DNA from: Leisingera aquaemixtae
GTDB lineage: Bacteria; Pseudomonadota; Alphaproteobacteria; Rhodobacterales; Rhodobacteraceae
Assembly: GCF_001458395.1 (NCBI RefSeq)
Contig: NZ_CYSR01000010.1
Location: 1-64,000 of the forward strand
Reading direction: 5' to 3'
DNA: 64,000 bases
In this document: positions 34,443 through 42,759 of the stretch, piece by piece
Layout: each line of letters begins with the position of its first letter
Numbering within the stretch: the first letter of the stretch is position 1
Notes under the pieces: model-generated
The model's database searches: none
Told to the model about the DNA's origin: nothing
What the model saw: the letters and a program-made list of their open reading frames with translations, nothing else
Translations under genes and position numbers: made by a program

Positions 34443-35651
34443 ATGACTGCACGTCCTGAAATGTACCGTTTTCACAATGGTGAGAAGGCGCCGCTGCAAT
34501 TTGCCGTCTCCGAATACGAGGCGCGGATCGCCGGCCTGCGCAAGATCATGGCCGAAACCGGGGTGAGCGCCGCCGTCTTCACCTCGATGCACAACATCTC
34601 CTATTACTCTGGCTTCACCTACTGCGCCTTTGGCCGCCCCTACGGCCTGGTGGTGACCGGGACCGAGGCGGTTACCATCTCGGCCGGCATCGACGCGGGC
34701 CAGCCCTGGCGCCGCTCTTTCTGCGACAACATCACCTATACCGACTGGCAGCGCGACAATTTCTGGCGTGCAATCAAGTCGGTAAGCGGCGAGGGCGCGG
34801 TTGTCGGCTATGAGAGCGACCACCTGACCCTGCTGCACAAGGGCAAGCTGGAGGCGTTCCTGGCGCCGTCGGAACTGGTCGACCTCTACCTGCCGACCAT
34901 GGAGCAGCGGATGCGCAAATCGGCGGCCGAGATCGAGATGATCCGGGCCGGTGCTGCGGTGGCCGATGTGGGCGGCTTTGCGATCCGCGATGCGGTCAAG
35001 GAAGGCGTGCGCGAGATTGATGTGGCGATGGCCGGGCGTGACGCGATGGAGCTGGAGATCGCCAAGCGCTTTCCGGATGCCGAATACCGCGACACCTGGG
35101 TCTGGTTTCAGTCCGGCATCAACACCGACGGTGCCCACAACCCGGTGACGGGACGCAGGCTTCAGCGCGGCGATATCCTGTCGCTGAACACCTTCCCGAT
35201 GATCTCCGGCTATTACACCGCGCTGGAGCGGACCATGTTCGTGAAAGAAGTGGACGCCGACAGCCTGAAGATCTGGGAGGCCAATGTGGCGGCCCATGAA
35301 TACGGCATCTCGCTGCTGCAGCCGGGGGCGAGCTGTGCGGAAATCACCCATAAGATCAACGCCTTCTTTGAGGAGCGGGATCTGCTGCAGTACCGCACCT
35401 TCGGCTATGGGCATTCGTTCGGCGTGCTGTCGCACTATTATGGCCGCGAGGCCGGGCTGGAGCTGCGCGAGGACATTGATACGGTTCTGGAGCCGGGCAT
35501 GGTGATCTCGATGGAGCCGATGCTGACCATCGCCGAGGGCAATCCCGGCGCGGGCGGCTACCGCGAGCATGACATCCTGGTGATCCATGAAGACGGCAAC
35601 GAGAACATCACCAAGTACCCCTACGGGCCGGAGTTCAACGTGGTCGGCTGA
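34443..35651 (+). CDS. Creatinase (creatine amidinohydrolase)
   Basis: 402 aa from ATG 34443 (AAGGAAGG upstream); the frame before it lacks family residues. Pita-bread fold of the M24 family. It has YRFHNGEKAPLQFAVSEYEAR at the start (given here as residues 8-28), HNISYYSGFTYCAFGRPYGLVV, the substrate His232 in GINTDGAHNPVT, and FGYGHSFGVLSHYYGREAGLEL. The His falls at the same number as the known catalytic His232 of Pseudomonas creatinase. Hydrolyses creatine to sarcosine and urea. Confidence 0.9.
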   Translation: MTARPEMYRFHNGEKAPLQFAVSEYEARIAGLRKIMAETGVSAAVFTSMHNISYYSGFTYCAFGRPYGLVVTGTEAVTISAGIDAGQPWRRSFCDNITYTDWQRDNFWRAIKSVSGEGAVVGYESDHLTLLHKGKLEAFLAPSELVDLYLPTMEQRMRKSAAEIEMIRAGAAVADVGGFAIRDAVKEGVREIDVAMAGRDAMELEIAKRFPDAEYRDTWVWFQSGINTDGAHNPVTGRRLQRGDILSLNTFPMISGYYTALERTMFVKEVDADSLKIWEANVAAHEYGISLLQPGASCAEITHKINAFFEERDLLQYRTFGYGHSFGVLSHYYGREAGLELREDIDTVLEPGMVISMEPMLTIAEGNPGAGGYREHDILVIHEDGNENITKYPYGPEFNVVG

Positions 35652-35967
35652 GCCGCGGCGCAGGCGGGGTGCTCCCGCCTGCTCATGGCCTTCCGGCGGG
35701 AGGCCTTCACAGTTGGGCGTGGCACCGTGCGATGCACGGTGCCCTCACTTTTCAGGCGGCAGCGCCTGTACACCTTACGTACACCCCCTGTGCACCCCCT
35801 TGGCATCCCCTTTGCACTGGGGCGGCTGCCGGGGCCGCAAATATTGCGCCGCGGCGGCTCTTGGGGCATACGGGCGCAACGGCTACAATAGCCCCCAAGT
35901 TTGCCCCAAGGTTTGCCTCCGCGCCGCGGCCTCTCCAGCGCCCCGCGAGGAAGAAAGTGCCACCGCC
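35652..35967. other. Intergenic region between creatinase and pssA, with two strong hairpins
   Basis: GCAGGCGGG/CCCGCCTGC (35660-35682) just after the creatinase stop may act as a terminator. GGCACCGTGC-GAT-GCACGGTGCC (35721-35743) is a perfect 10-bp stem. No gene is visible. A short repeated TACACC/TGCACCCCCT tract lies at about 35769-35805. Confidence 0.55.
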
Positions 35968-36708
35968 ATGTATGACGTCCCGGAAAAGAAGAAATCCGAA
36001 TTTGCGCTGATCCAGCTGATGCCGAACATGATGACCATCGGCGCCATCTGTGCGGGCCTGTCGGCGATCCGCGCTGCGGTTTACGGCAATTACACGCTGG
36101 CGGTGATGCTGATCCTGCTGGCCGCGGTGCTGGACGGGCTGGACGGGCGGCTGGCGCGGGCGCTGCACAGCGAAAGCAAGATGGGTGCGGAGCTGGATTC
36201 GCTGGCCGACTTCCTGAACTTCGGGGTGGCGACGCCGATGGTGATCTACCTCTGGGCCTTGCAGGATGTGCGCGGCGTGGGGTGGATTTCGGTGCTGGTG
36301 TTTTCGGTCTGCTGCGTGGTGCGGCTGGCGCGGTTCAATGTCGGCAGCAAGTCGGAGGAGGAGCCGAAGGGGCGCAGCGGCTATTTCGAAGGCATCCCGT
36401 CGCCCGCCGGGGCGTTTCTGGCGATGCTGCCGATGTTTGTCTCCTTTGCCTTTGACGGAGCGATGGTGCTGCCGGAGCTGCTGATCTGCCTGCATATGGT
36501 GGTGGTCGGCCTGCTGATGATCAGCCACATCCAGACCTGGTCGCCCAAGGCGATGAAAATCTCCCGCGAGCATGTTAAATACCTGCTGGTGGGATTTGCC
36601 TTCATGGCTGCGGCACTGTTGACCTATGCATGGACGGTGCTGGTTGTGCTATGCGTTGGCTACGTTGCAATGGTGATTTGGGGGCTGGTTTCCAAGCCAA
36701 AGGACTAG
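35968..36708 (+). CDS. pssA: CDP-diacylglycerol-serine O-phosphatidyltransferase
   Basis: 246 aa from ATG 35968 (MYDVPEKKKSEFALIQLMPN), with GAGGAAGAAAG upstream; the longer frame from 35587 runs back into the creatinase gene. CDP-alcohol phosphatidyltransferase motif DG-x2-AR-x8-G-x3-D-x3-D is at DGRLARALHSESKMGAELD plus SLAD. Seven or so helices. Makes phosphatidylserine in the inner membrane, the precursor of PE. Followed by pmtA, which methylates PE. Confidence 0.93.
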   Translation: MYDVPEKKKSEFALIQLMPNMMTIGAICAGLSAIRAAVYGNYTLAVMLILLAAVLDGLDGRLARALHSESKMGAELDSLADFLNFGVATPMVIYLWALQDVRGVGWISVLVFSVCCVVRLARFNVGSKSEEEPKGRSGYFEGIPSPAGAFLAMLPMFVSFAFDGAMVLPELLICLHMVVVGLLMISHIQTWSPKAMKISREHVKYLLVGFAFMAAALLTYAWTVLVVLCVGYVAMVIWGLVSKPKD

Positions 36709-36735
36709 CCCAAGACGTCCAATGGGAGGGACGAA

Positions 36736-37359
36736 TTGGATATCAAGGCAGTTGAGGACTCTTACGCGCGCTGGGCGCCGGTATACGACAGGACCTTTGG
36801 CGCGGTAACGCGCTCAGGCCGCCGCCGCGCAACCCGCTATATCAATTCCCGGCAGGGCAGCGTGCTGGAGGTCGGCGTCGGCACCGGGCTGTCGCTGCAG
36901 CATTATGCGCCGCATCTGCAGGTGACCGGCATTGATTTCAGCCATGACATGCTGAAGAAGGCGCAAGCCAAAGTGCGGGAGATGGGGCTGACCCAGGTCG
37001 AGGCGCTGCGGCAGATGGATGCCCGGCAACTGGATTTCCCGGACAACTCCTTTGACACCGTCGCGGCCATGCATGTGCTGTCCGTCGTGCCCGAGCCGGA
37101 GCGGGTGATGCACGAGATCGCCCGGGTGCTGAAGCCCGGCGGCAAGGTGGTGATCACCAACCATTTCAAAAGCGGCAAAGGGGTCAGGGCCTCGCTGGAG
37201 AAGCTGTCTGCGCCGCTGGCCAATGTGATCGGCTGGCACTCAGACTTTGCGCTGGAAACGGTGCTGCAGGAAGACGGGCTGAGCGTCGAGCAGCAGGAGA
37301 ACATCCCGCCGTTCGGCATGATGACCTTTCTGGTTCTGGGCAAGCAGCAGACCATGTGA
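36736..37359 (+). CDS. pmtA: Phosphatidylethanolamine N-methyltransferase-like SAM methyltransferase
   Basis: 207 aa, TTG start at 36736 with GGGAGGG before it. SAM motif I is VLEVGVGTGLSLQHY, motif II DTVAAMHVLSVV, and the post-motif RVLKPGGKVVITNHF. The overall match is to the Rhodobacter-type PmtA that converts PE to phosphatidylcholine. Placement 27 bp after pssA supports that reading. A terminator follows. Confidence 0.87.
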   Translation: MDIKAVEDSYARWAPVYDRTFGAVTRSGRRRATRYINSRQGSVLEVGVGTGLSLQHYAPHLQVTGIDFSHDMLKKAQAKVREMGLTQVEALRQMDARQLDFPDNSFDTVAAMHVLSVVPEPERVMHEIARVLKPGGKVVITNHFKSGKGVRASLEKLSAPLANVIGWHSDFALETVLQEDGLSVEQQENIPPFGMMTFLVLGKQQTM

Positions 37360-37383
37360 CGCTGCCCCGTTTGCGCGAAACCG

Positions 37384-37420
37384 CCCCCGGATCCGCTCAG
37401 GCGCGTCCGGGGGTTTTCTT
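37384..37420 (+). terminator. Terminator of the pssA-pmtA transcript
   Basis: CCCCCGGA (37384-37391) and TCCGGGGG (37406-37413), then TTTTCTTT. It separates the lipid genes from the operon starting at 37540. Confidence 0.87.
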
Positions 37421-37473
37421 TGTGCAGCCTCTCTGCAACAGTGATTTGGAAACGGGCGGAATTGCGCCGCCCG

Positions 37474-37500
37474 GGGTATGTAAAATGTTTTTACATACCC
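37474..37500. promoter_or_regulatory. Perfect 12-bp-arm palindrome upstream of the unknown operon
   Basis: GGGTATGTAAAA, 3-nt spacer, TTTTACATACCC. It ends 39 bp before the ATG at 37540 and is much A/T-richer than its flanks. Placed where a repressor or activator would act on the promoter. A transcript hairpin is an alternative, but no T run follows. Confidence 0.65.
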
Positions 37501-37539
37501 ATATCCGGATCAGTTATTTGAGCGGGAGGAACGGACACG

Positions 37540-38622
37540 ATGAGTGTTTCCCAATTTGACAGGATGGTGGCGGAGAGCGAGGAGAAGGTCCGGGACTCTC
37601 AGGCCAGGATCGAGGCGCTGACCTCGCGCATCGAGACTGCGCGCAGCAAGATCGAGGCGGGCGAGGATGCCAGCATCGACATTGAAAACGCGACACTTGA
37701 GGATGTGCATGCGCACACCGAGGTGATGAACGCCAATATCGCCGAGCTGATCATGGGGCTTGATGATGTGACGGCGGCGTTCTCCAAGGATTTCAACGAG
37801 ATGCGGTCGAAGACCGGCTGGGAGAGCTTTGTCGGCTTCTTCTCCAAAGGGAAATCGGACTCGATGCGCCAGGAGCGGATGCGCACCGCCAATATCGACG
37901 ACAAGCTGCAGGATCTGATTGCCAAGTCCGACGTGATCGTGAAGCTGCTGGAGGGCCAGCTGGCCACGCTGGAAGAGCAGCGCGAGAAGGTGCAGGTGAA
38001 CCTGACCGCCACGCTGGACGACCGCGAGTTCACCGTGCAGGAGCTGGAAGGCGTGCGCGCCCGGATCGTGGCGCTGGACCCGCAGATCATCGAGCTGGAA
38101 AACAAGATCTCGGTCGAGCAGGACGCCGCCGCGCGCACCAAGCTGGAGACCGAGCTGGCGGAGCTGAACACCAAGTACAACGCGCTGGTGCAGGAGGAGC
38201 AGGTGAAGCTTGCGAAATCCCAGACGCTGGAGCGCTATATCGAGAAGGGCAAGACTTGGGTCGACTCCCTGCAGAACCAGGCGGCGACGCAGATGGTTCT
38301 GATCAACAAGCTGCAGACGGACACCCAGCAGCGGGTGGTGCTGTATGATGCGCTGACCAAATCGCTTAAGACCGCTCAGCAGCAGGATGTGGCGCACCGG
38401 ATCAACGAGATCGGCGTGCAGACCGACAAGGAAGCCCAGACCGCAATGGCGGCGATCGGCACCGCGACCAACCGGAAGATGGCCGACATGCTGGAAAGCC
38501 ATGAGGGCAACATGGTGTTTGCCCGCGACGTGCTGGAGAAGAAGGCCAAGGCGGATGAACGCTTTGCCCGCCGGTTTGCCGCGATTGTCGAGAAGCACGA
38601 CAAGAACCTGTATGGTGGGTGA
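37540..38622 (+). CDS. Coiled-coil protein of unknown function, first gene of the 37.5-45.0 kb operon
   Basis: 360 aa, charged and almost entirely helical. Long heptad-like regions lie at about residues 10-45 and 125-235 (VKLLEGQLATLEEQREKVQV, ELENKISVEQDAAARTKLET). The C-terminal third is rich in Gln/Lys/Ala (TQMVLINKLQTDTQQRVVLYD). No membrane helix and no signal peptide. A GGGAGGA ribosome site precedes the ATG. The stop overlaps the next ATG (TGATG). It may be a scaffold or filament partner of the AAA+ ATPase encoded downstream; this is inferred from linkage only. Faint likeness to TelA-type proteins is not convincing. Confidence 0.75.
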   Translation: MSVSQFDRMVAESEEKVRDSQARIEALTSRIETARSKIEAGEDASIDIENATLEDVHAHTEVMNANIAELIMGLDDVTAAFSKDFNEMRSKTGWESFVGFFSKGKSDSMRQERMRTANIDDKLQDLIAKSDVIVKLLEGQLATLEEQREKVQVNLTATLDDREFTVQELEGVRARIVALDPQIIELENKISVEQDAAARTKLETELAELNTKYNALVQEEQVKLAKSQTLERYIEKGKTWVDSLQNQAATQMVLINKLQTDTQQRVVLYDALTKSLKTAQQQDVAHRINEIGVQTDKEAQTAMAAIGTATNRKMADMLESHEGNMVFARDVLEKKAKADERFARRFAAIVEKHDKNLYGG

Positions 38623-38957
38623 TGTTCCGGGTATTCGAACGACGGCACCGGCCTGTTAGGATTAAAAGCCTGAAGGAGCTTGAGCCCGGTTTTAGACCCC
38701 GGTGGTTTCGAATTTCGTTTCGCTTGGGTGTTTCGGCCTTTTTGTCGATGCCGGTGATACTGGCTGGCAGTATTTTCAAAGTGCCGCTGCTTCTTTGGCT
38801 GGGGATCATATGCTTCAAGTTGGTGGTCCTTGCACTGATTTTGCTGACCTATTTTCCAACGGTAATAGTCTTTTTCGGCTATTGGTGGCCTTGGTTGGGG
38901 CTGAAAGCAGCGCAGCTTGATAGCTGGTTAGAGCGCGACTTGGACTGGGGAGCCTAA
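38622..38957 (+). CDS. Small membrane protein in an A+T-richer insert
   Basis: 111 aa from ATG 38622, overlapping the upstream stop. A basic N-terminus (about residues 1-32) is followed by two or three hydrophobic helices (GVSAFLSMPVILAGSIF, LLLWLGIICFKLVVLALILL, YFPTVIVFFGYWWPWLGL). Base composition is unlike the flanking genes: bases 38821-38880 hold 26 G+C of 60 by hand count. The next gene starts one base after its stop. No family recognised; recently acquired by appearance. Confidence 0.65.
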   Translation: MFRVFERRHRPVRIKSLKELEPGFRPRWFRISFRLGVSAFLSMPVILAGSIFKVPLLLWLGIICFKLVVLALILLTYFPTVIVFFGYWWPWLGLKAAQLDSWLERDLDWGA

Positions 38958-38958
38958 A

Positions 38959-40080
38959 ATGACCGATCCCTCCCGCGACCACGCAGGCCTTACCGATACC
39001 TTCGCCTCGCGCCGGTATTTCCGGAAGTTCGAGACCATCATCCGGCATCTGACCCGGGTTGCGGCGGCGATGCAGGCGGAGGGGCGGCTCAGCAAATCCG
39101 ACGTGAAGGTGCTGACCGCTTACCTTATGCGGCTGAACTTCACCTTCCGCGCGCTCTCCATGAAATACCTGATGGCGGGGCGCGACACCGGGCGGTTCTT
39201 TGGCAGCCTGGCGATGGACAAGCGCGACAGCGGCTTTCCGGTGGCGGCGGAGCTGATGACCATGGCCAATGACGCCCAGCAGGCGGAGCGGCATCTGGCT
39301 AATATGGCGAGCGAAGCGCAGCTGAAGGATGACATGGTGCGCACCATCATCTCGGACCGCACAGCGCCGCTGAAACTGCAATTCGCGCTGTCGCAGCGGC
39401 TGTATTATCAGGAGCTTTTGAAGGGGCAGCTGTTCTGGGTGCAGAACGATCCGGCCTGCGAATGGCTGGAAAACATCGGCGAGCGCCGCCGCAGGTTCCT
39501 GCTGCATTGGGCGGCCTATGACAGCCAGGTGAACCTGCCGGTGATCTACCTGATGGAGCTGGAGGACAGCGGCAAGGTAGCACTGCCCAAGGACGAACGG
39601 CGCTGGCCCGAGGTGCAGGCGCATCTGATGGCGCAGGCCTTGGCCGGGCTGAAGCTGGTGACAATTGCCAAGGGGTTCGACGAGGATTTCGCGGACCTCC
39701 ACCCCAAGCGCCTGCGCCGCTATCACGTGGGGCCGATGTATTCCTCCGCCTATACCGAGCAGTCCGGCCCGCTGCATCGGGTGCTGGAAGAGGCGGAGGC
39801 GCCCGAGGGCCAGGACTGGGCCTTGGCCTGGACGCTGGAGGAGCTGGAAAGCGAGGAGGTGCGGGAGGAGCGCGCCGGCTGGTTCGGCACCGTTGAGCGG
39901 GAGATCTTTGCGCTGGACCCCTTTGGCGGGCGCGGGGCCGATACCGGCGCGACCCGCACCCAGCGCGCCATCATCCTGCCGCAGCGCCCGTTCCAGGTGC
40001 TGGCAGAGCTGGACCCGCCGGGGTTTGCCGATGTGCAGAAGTTTGTGGTGAGCGATACCGGGCAGGTGCTGCGGTATTGA
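38959..40080 (+). CDS. Uncharacterised 373-aa cytoplasmic protein of the operon
   Basis: No signal peptide or membrane helix. Residues 15-110 are helical and basic (FASRRYFRKFETIIRHLTRVAAAMQ). A central region has WLENIGERRRRFLLHWAAYDSQV, and the acidic C-terminal part has LEELESEEVREERAGWFG. No catalytic motif recognised. Starts one base after the small membrane-protein gene. Normal G+C-rich codon use. Followed by a 138-bp gap with a dispersed repeat before the ATPase gene. Confidence 0.7.
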   Translation: MTDPSRDHAGLTDTFASRRYFRKFETIIRHLTRVAAAMQAEGRLSKSDVKVLTAYLMRLNFTFRALSMKYLMAGRDTGRFFGSLAMDKRDSGFPVAAELMTMANDAQQAERHLANMASEAQLKDDMVRTIISDRTAPLKLQFALSQRLYYQELLKGQLFWVQNDPACEWLENIGERRRRFLLHWAAYDSQVNLPVIYLMELEDSGKVALPKDERRWPEVQAHLMAQALAGLKLVTIAKGFDEDFADLHPKRLRRYHVGPMYSSAYTEQSGPLHRVLEEAEAPEGQDWALAWTLEELESEEVREERAGWFGTVEREIFALDPFGGRGADTGATRTQRAIILPQRPFQVLAELDPPGFADVQKFVVSDTGQVLRY

Positions 40081-40148
40081 GCGCGCGCGTGGTGCGAGGG
40101 CGGGAGCCCGCCTCTCGGCGGCAAAGCCGCCTGCCGGGCAGCGGGTCG

Positions 40149-40172
40149 GGAGTATTTTGGGAAAGATGAAAG
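40149..40172 (+). repeat. Dispersed intergenic element, copy 3, inside the operon
   Basis: GAGTATTT, then TGG, then GAAAGATGAAAG, 47 bp before the ATPase start. Preceded by two short inverted repeats (GGCGGGAGCCCGCC and GGCGGCAAAGCCGCC). Interrupts an otherwise tightly packed gene run. Confidence 0.75.
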
Positions 40173-40218
40173 AGCTGGGCCTGTTTTCGGCCGGCGAGTT
40201 GCGGATTGAGAGGAAGAG

Positions 40219-42156
40219 ATGAGCATTTCAGGCACTCAGATGGAGCTGCGGGAAGAGGACATCCGCAAGCATTACACCGCCGCGGCCGCGATGCTGGAGG
40301 GGTTCGACCACACCCCGCGTATAGCCAAGCCGCGGGCGAGCGCGCCGGTGCAGGAGCGCTCGCCGGGGATTGCCCGCAGCCGCCGCTTCCGTTCCACCAC
40401 GCCGGGGCTGGTGACGCGCTCCACCGCGCGGCCCGAAGGCGTGCATCTGATTGCCCGGATCGAGGCGGCGGACGGGGAAGATCCGCTGACTTCGCCCTTG
40501 CAGGCGACCTTGCAGCACGCGCTGCGCCGGGCGCTGGCGGTCTCGCTGGCGATGGCGGAGGTTTATGCGGATGTTTCGGGCCTTGCGGATCTGAAGCGGG
40601 CCAATCTGGCAGGCTCTCTGGACGCCGCACGCAAGGGGGAGTTCACCGAACTGCTGGCCGCCGAGGCGCTGATTGCGGCGCATGTGTTTGCCAACGCCAC
40701 CGCCTATCTGCTGGCGCCGCACGGGAGCGAGACGCAGGCCGAGGTGGGCGAAGCGGAGGAGCTGCTGACCGATAATGCGCCGCTGGCTTTGCACGGGGCG
40801 CTGTGGGAGCTGGACCAGAAGCTGGCGCTGCACGCGCCCGATGATGTGCATCTTATTGCGGCCTCGGCAGCCTATGCGGAGCAATTGATGGAAAAGGCTG
40901 CCCTGCGCGCGCAGAACGCGCCACGGCTGGAGGCCTTCATCGCGGCCGCCTGGCGGGTGGAGGCGGATGATCTGACCATCAGCGGCTTTGAACCGGCGGC
41001 CAAGGCGAAATCCACCACCCTGACGATGGCGTTCAAGAAACCGCATGAGGTGGTCGGCAATCATATCGCCAAGTACCAGGCGATGCGGCTGGCGAAGATG
41101 CTGATGGCCTATGATTTCGACCGCCGCCTGAACCCCTTTGCCGAGATGGGCGGCTTCATCTTCACCTTCATGGGCGACGGCAAGCCGGGGACCGGCAAGA
41201 CCACCCTGATCCAGATGATGGCGGGGCTGATCCATGACTATTGCCAGAACGCGGGCTACCCCTTCCGCTACCAGAATTTCGGCATCGACAATATCGACAG
41301 CTACCAGGGAAAATCCGGCCAGAACGCCAAATCCTTCATCCAGAATGTGATCGACCCGGGCGTCATCGGCTTTGGCACCATCGACGACATTGACCAGATC
41401 GCAGGAAAACGCGGCGACCGGCAGTCCTCGGCGGGCCAGCAGGAGGTGACGGCGGTCTTCATGGAGGCCTTTGCCGGCGCCAACACCGTGGTGCGCGGCA
41501 ACTGCACATTTGGCATGTTCTCCAACTACCCGGAGAATGTGGACGACGCCCTGCGCCAGCGGGCGGGGGCGCGGTTCCTGGTGGACGGGCCGCAGACGCG
41601 GGAGGATTATATCGACATTCTGACGCTGCTGATGGGCAAGAACCATGCGATACCGCTGGGCGAGCATGACCTGTACGGCGCGCAGGAGATCAGACGGGCG
41701 GTCGCGCGGTCGTTTGAGGCGCACAACCGCCCGCAGGAGCCGGGGCTGATGGAGGTCTTTGGCCGGGTGCATGATCAGATTGGCGCGCTGGATGACCTGG
41801 CCAAGCTGGGCACCTATCTGAAGGCCATTCAGCAGGCGGACGAGCGGTTCACCGGCCGCGCCATCAAGAACATCACCGATGCGGTCAAGGTCCGGGCGAT
41901 GGATTTTGAGCTGCCGGATGAATGGATGGAGAACCCGGAGCTATTCCTGTTCAAGGATTACGAGACCAAATCCGCAATGATTGCCGAGCTGCGGGTGCCC
42001 ATCACGGTCGACATGGTGGTGCAGGAGATCAACCGCTACGCCGACAGCGAGTTCCGCTATGCCGACAAGTCGGATGAGGTGGCGATTGAAAACATGGTGC
42101 GGGACTTTGGGCGGCAGGAAGAGGCCAAGCGGCGGTATCTGGAGGGGAAGGGGTGA
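40219..42156 (+). CDS. AAA+ ATPase of unknown function
   Basis: 645 aa. A helical N-terminal domain (about 1-310) precedes an AAA+ module: Walker A GDGKPGTGKTT with K327, Walker B IGFGTIDD with D389 and D390, a sensor-1-like NCTFGMFSNYP, and an arginine-finger region ALRQRAGARF. A lid-like helical C-terminus follows. Short linker VHDQIGALDDLAKLGTYLK. No protease, helicase or membrane part. RBS GAGAGGAAGAG. It is the only evident enzyme in the operon and probably remodels or assembles the coiled-coil and unknown partner proteins. Not a MoxR, as there is no VWA gene nearby. Confidence 0.85.
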   Translation: MSISGTQMELREEDIRKHYTAAAAMLEGFDHTPRIAKPRASAPVQERSPGIARSRRFRSTTPGLVTRSTARPEGVHLIARIEAADGEDPLTSPLQATLQHALRRALAVSLAMAEVYADVSGLADLKRANLAGSLDAARKGEFTELLAAEALIAAHVFANATAYLLAPHGSETQAEVGEAEELLTDNAPLALHGALWELDQKLALHAPDDVHLIAASAAYAEQLMEKAALRAQNAPRLEAFIAAAWRVEADDLTISGFEPAAKAKSTTLTMAFKKPHEVVGNHIAKYQAMRLAKMLMAYDFDRRLNPFAEMGGFIFTFMGDGKPGTGKTTLIQMMAGLIHDYCQNAGYPFRYQNFGIDNIDSYQGKSGQNAKSFIQNVIDPGVIGFGTIDDIDQIAGKRGDRQSSAGQQEVTAVFMEAFAGANTVVRGNCTFGMFSNYPENVDDALRQRAGARFLVDGPQTREDYIDILTLLMGKNHAIPLGEHDLYGAQEIRRAVARSFEAHNRPQEPGLMEVFGRVHDQIGALDDLAKLGTYLKAIQQADERFTGRAIKNITDAVKVRAMDFELPDEWMENPELFLFKDYETKSAMIAELRVPITVDMVVQEINRYADSEFRYADKSDEVAIENMVRDFGRQEEAKRRYLEGKG

Positions 42157-42620
42157 GCAGGCTTGGAGTGGTTGCATTTGCCCTGTCACTTGGAGTTGGA
42201 GCTGGCTGCGTAACTGCAGAGCCGGACTATAACTTAATTGGAAAACGGGCGTTTTCCCTGTGGGAGTGCGCCGCCCTGTCGGGAGTTGCACGCGACGATA
42301 GTCCTGAAGCCCTAAATCTGTTTAACAGCGGATTTGAGCTTATGAGGGAGTTTGTTGTTGCATGGAAAGAAGGAAGGTTAACGAAAGAGAACACTAACGA
42401 GGTGCCAGTTGGAATTAGTTGGCGTTTAACCTCGGGCCCATCAGTAGATTTTTCGTTGGGCTATATGTGGTCCGAATTTGCAAGATACGCTTTCGATGAC
42501 ACTTGGGATGACAGTATAGAGGCAACTTTCGACGAAAAGAAGAAATTGCAAATACTTAAAGCAGAGCAGCAGTTTCGGGATAGAAACTGCGAGCTACTTG
42601 AAGAGGTTATTGGCAAGTGA
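42153..42620 (+). CDS. Small exported protein in an A+T-richer insert
   Basis: 155 aa, GTG start overlapping the ATPase stop (GTGA). Signal peptide MSRLGVVAFALSLGVGAGC, with a Cys at residue 19 that could be lipidated, though the lipobox is weak. The mature part is acidic with aromatic patches (FSLGYMWSEFARYAF), and no family is recognised. Composition is foreign: bases 42541-42600 hold 25 G+C of 60 by hand count, and codons often end in A/T. A G/C hairpin follows at about 42670-42700. Confidence 0.65.
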   Translation: MSRLGVVAFALSLGVGAGCVTAEPDYNLIGKRAFSLWECAALSGVARDDSPEALNLFNSGFELMREFVVAWKEGRLTKENTNEVPVGISWRLTSGPSVDFSLGYMWSEFARYAFDDTWDDSIEATFDEKKKLQILKAEQQFRDRNCELLEEVIGK

Positions 42621-42759
42621 TGACTGTCGGAAGCCCTATCAGTTGGTGCAATATCGCGGCGAAGCCGCGACGCGCCCGACCCGCCCCCCAGGGCGGGCGC
42701 GTTCCGCACCCACCCTCGGGCCGGGCGCATCGCTTTCGTGATACGGACAGGAGGAAGAA

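Noticed and set aside
33537-35588. 683-aa minus-strand ORF opposite the hydrolase and creatinase genes
   Set aside because: Antisense shadow crossing two genes and their intergenic region.
37540-38622. Coiled-coil protein as a TelA toxic-anion-resistance protein
   Set aside because: Some helical resemblance only; the diagnostic TelA core was not found, and coiled coils give false likeness.
40219-42156. AAA+ protein as a MoxR-type chaperone
   Set aside because: Longer N-terminal domain and no VWA-domain partner in the operon.
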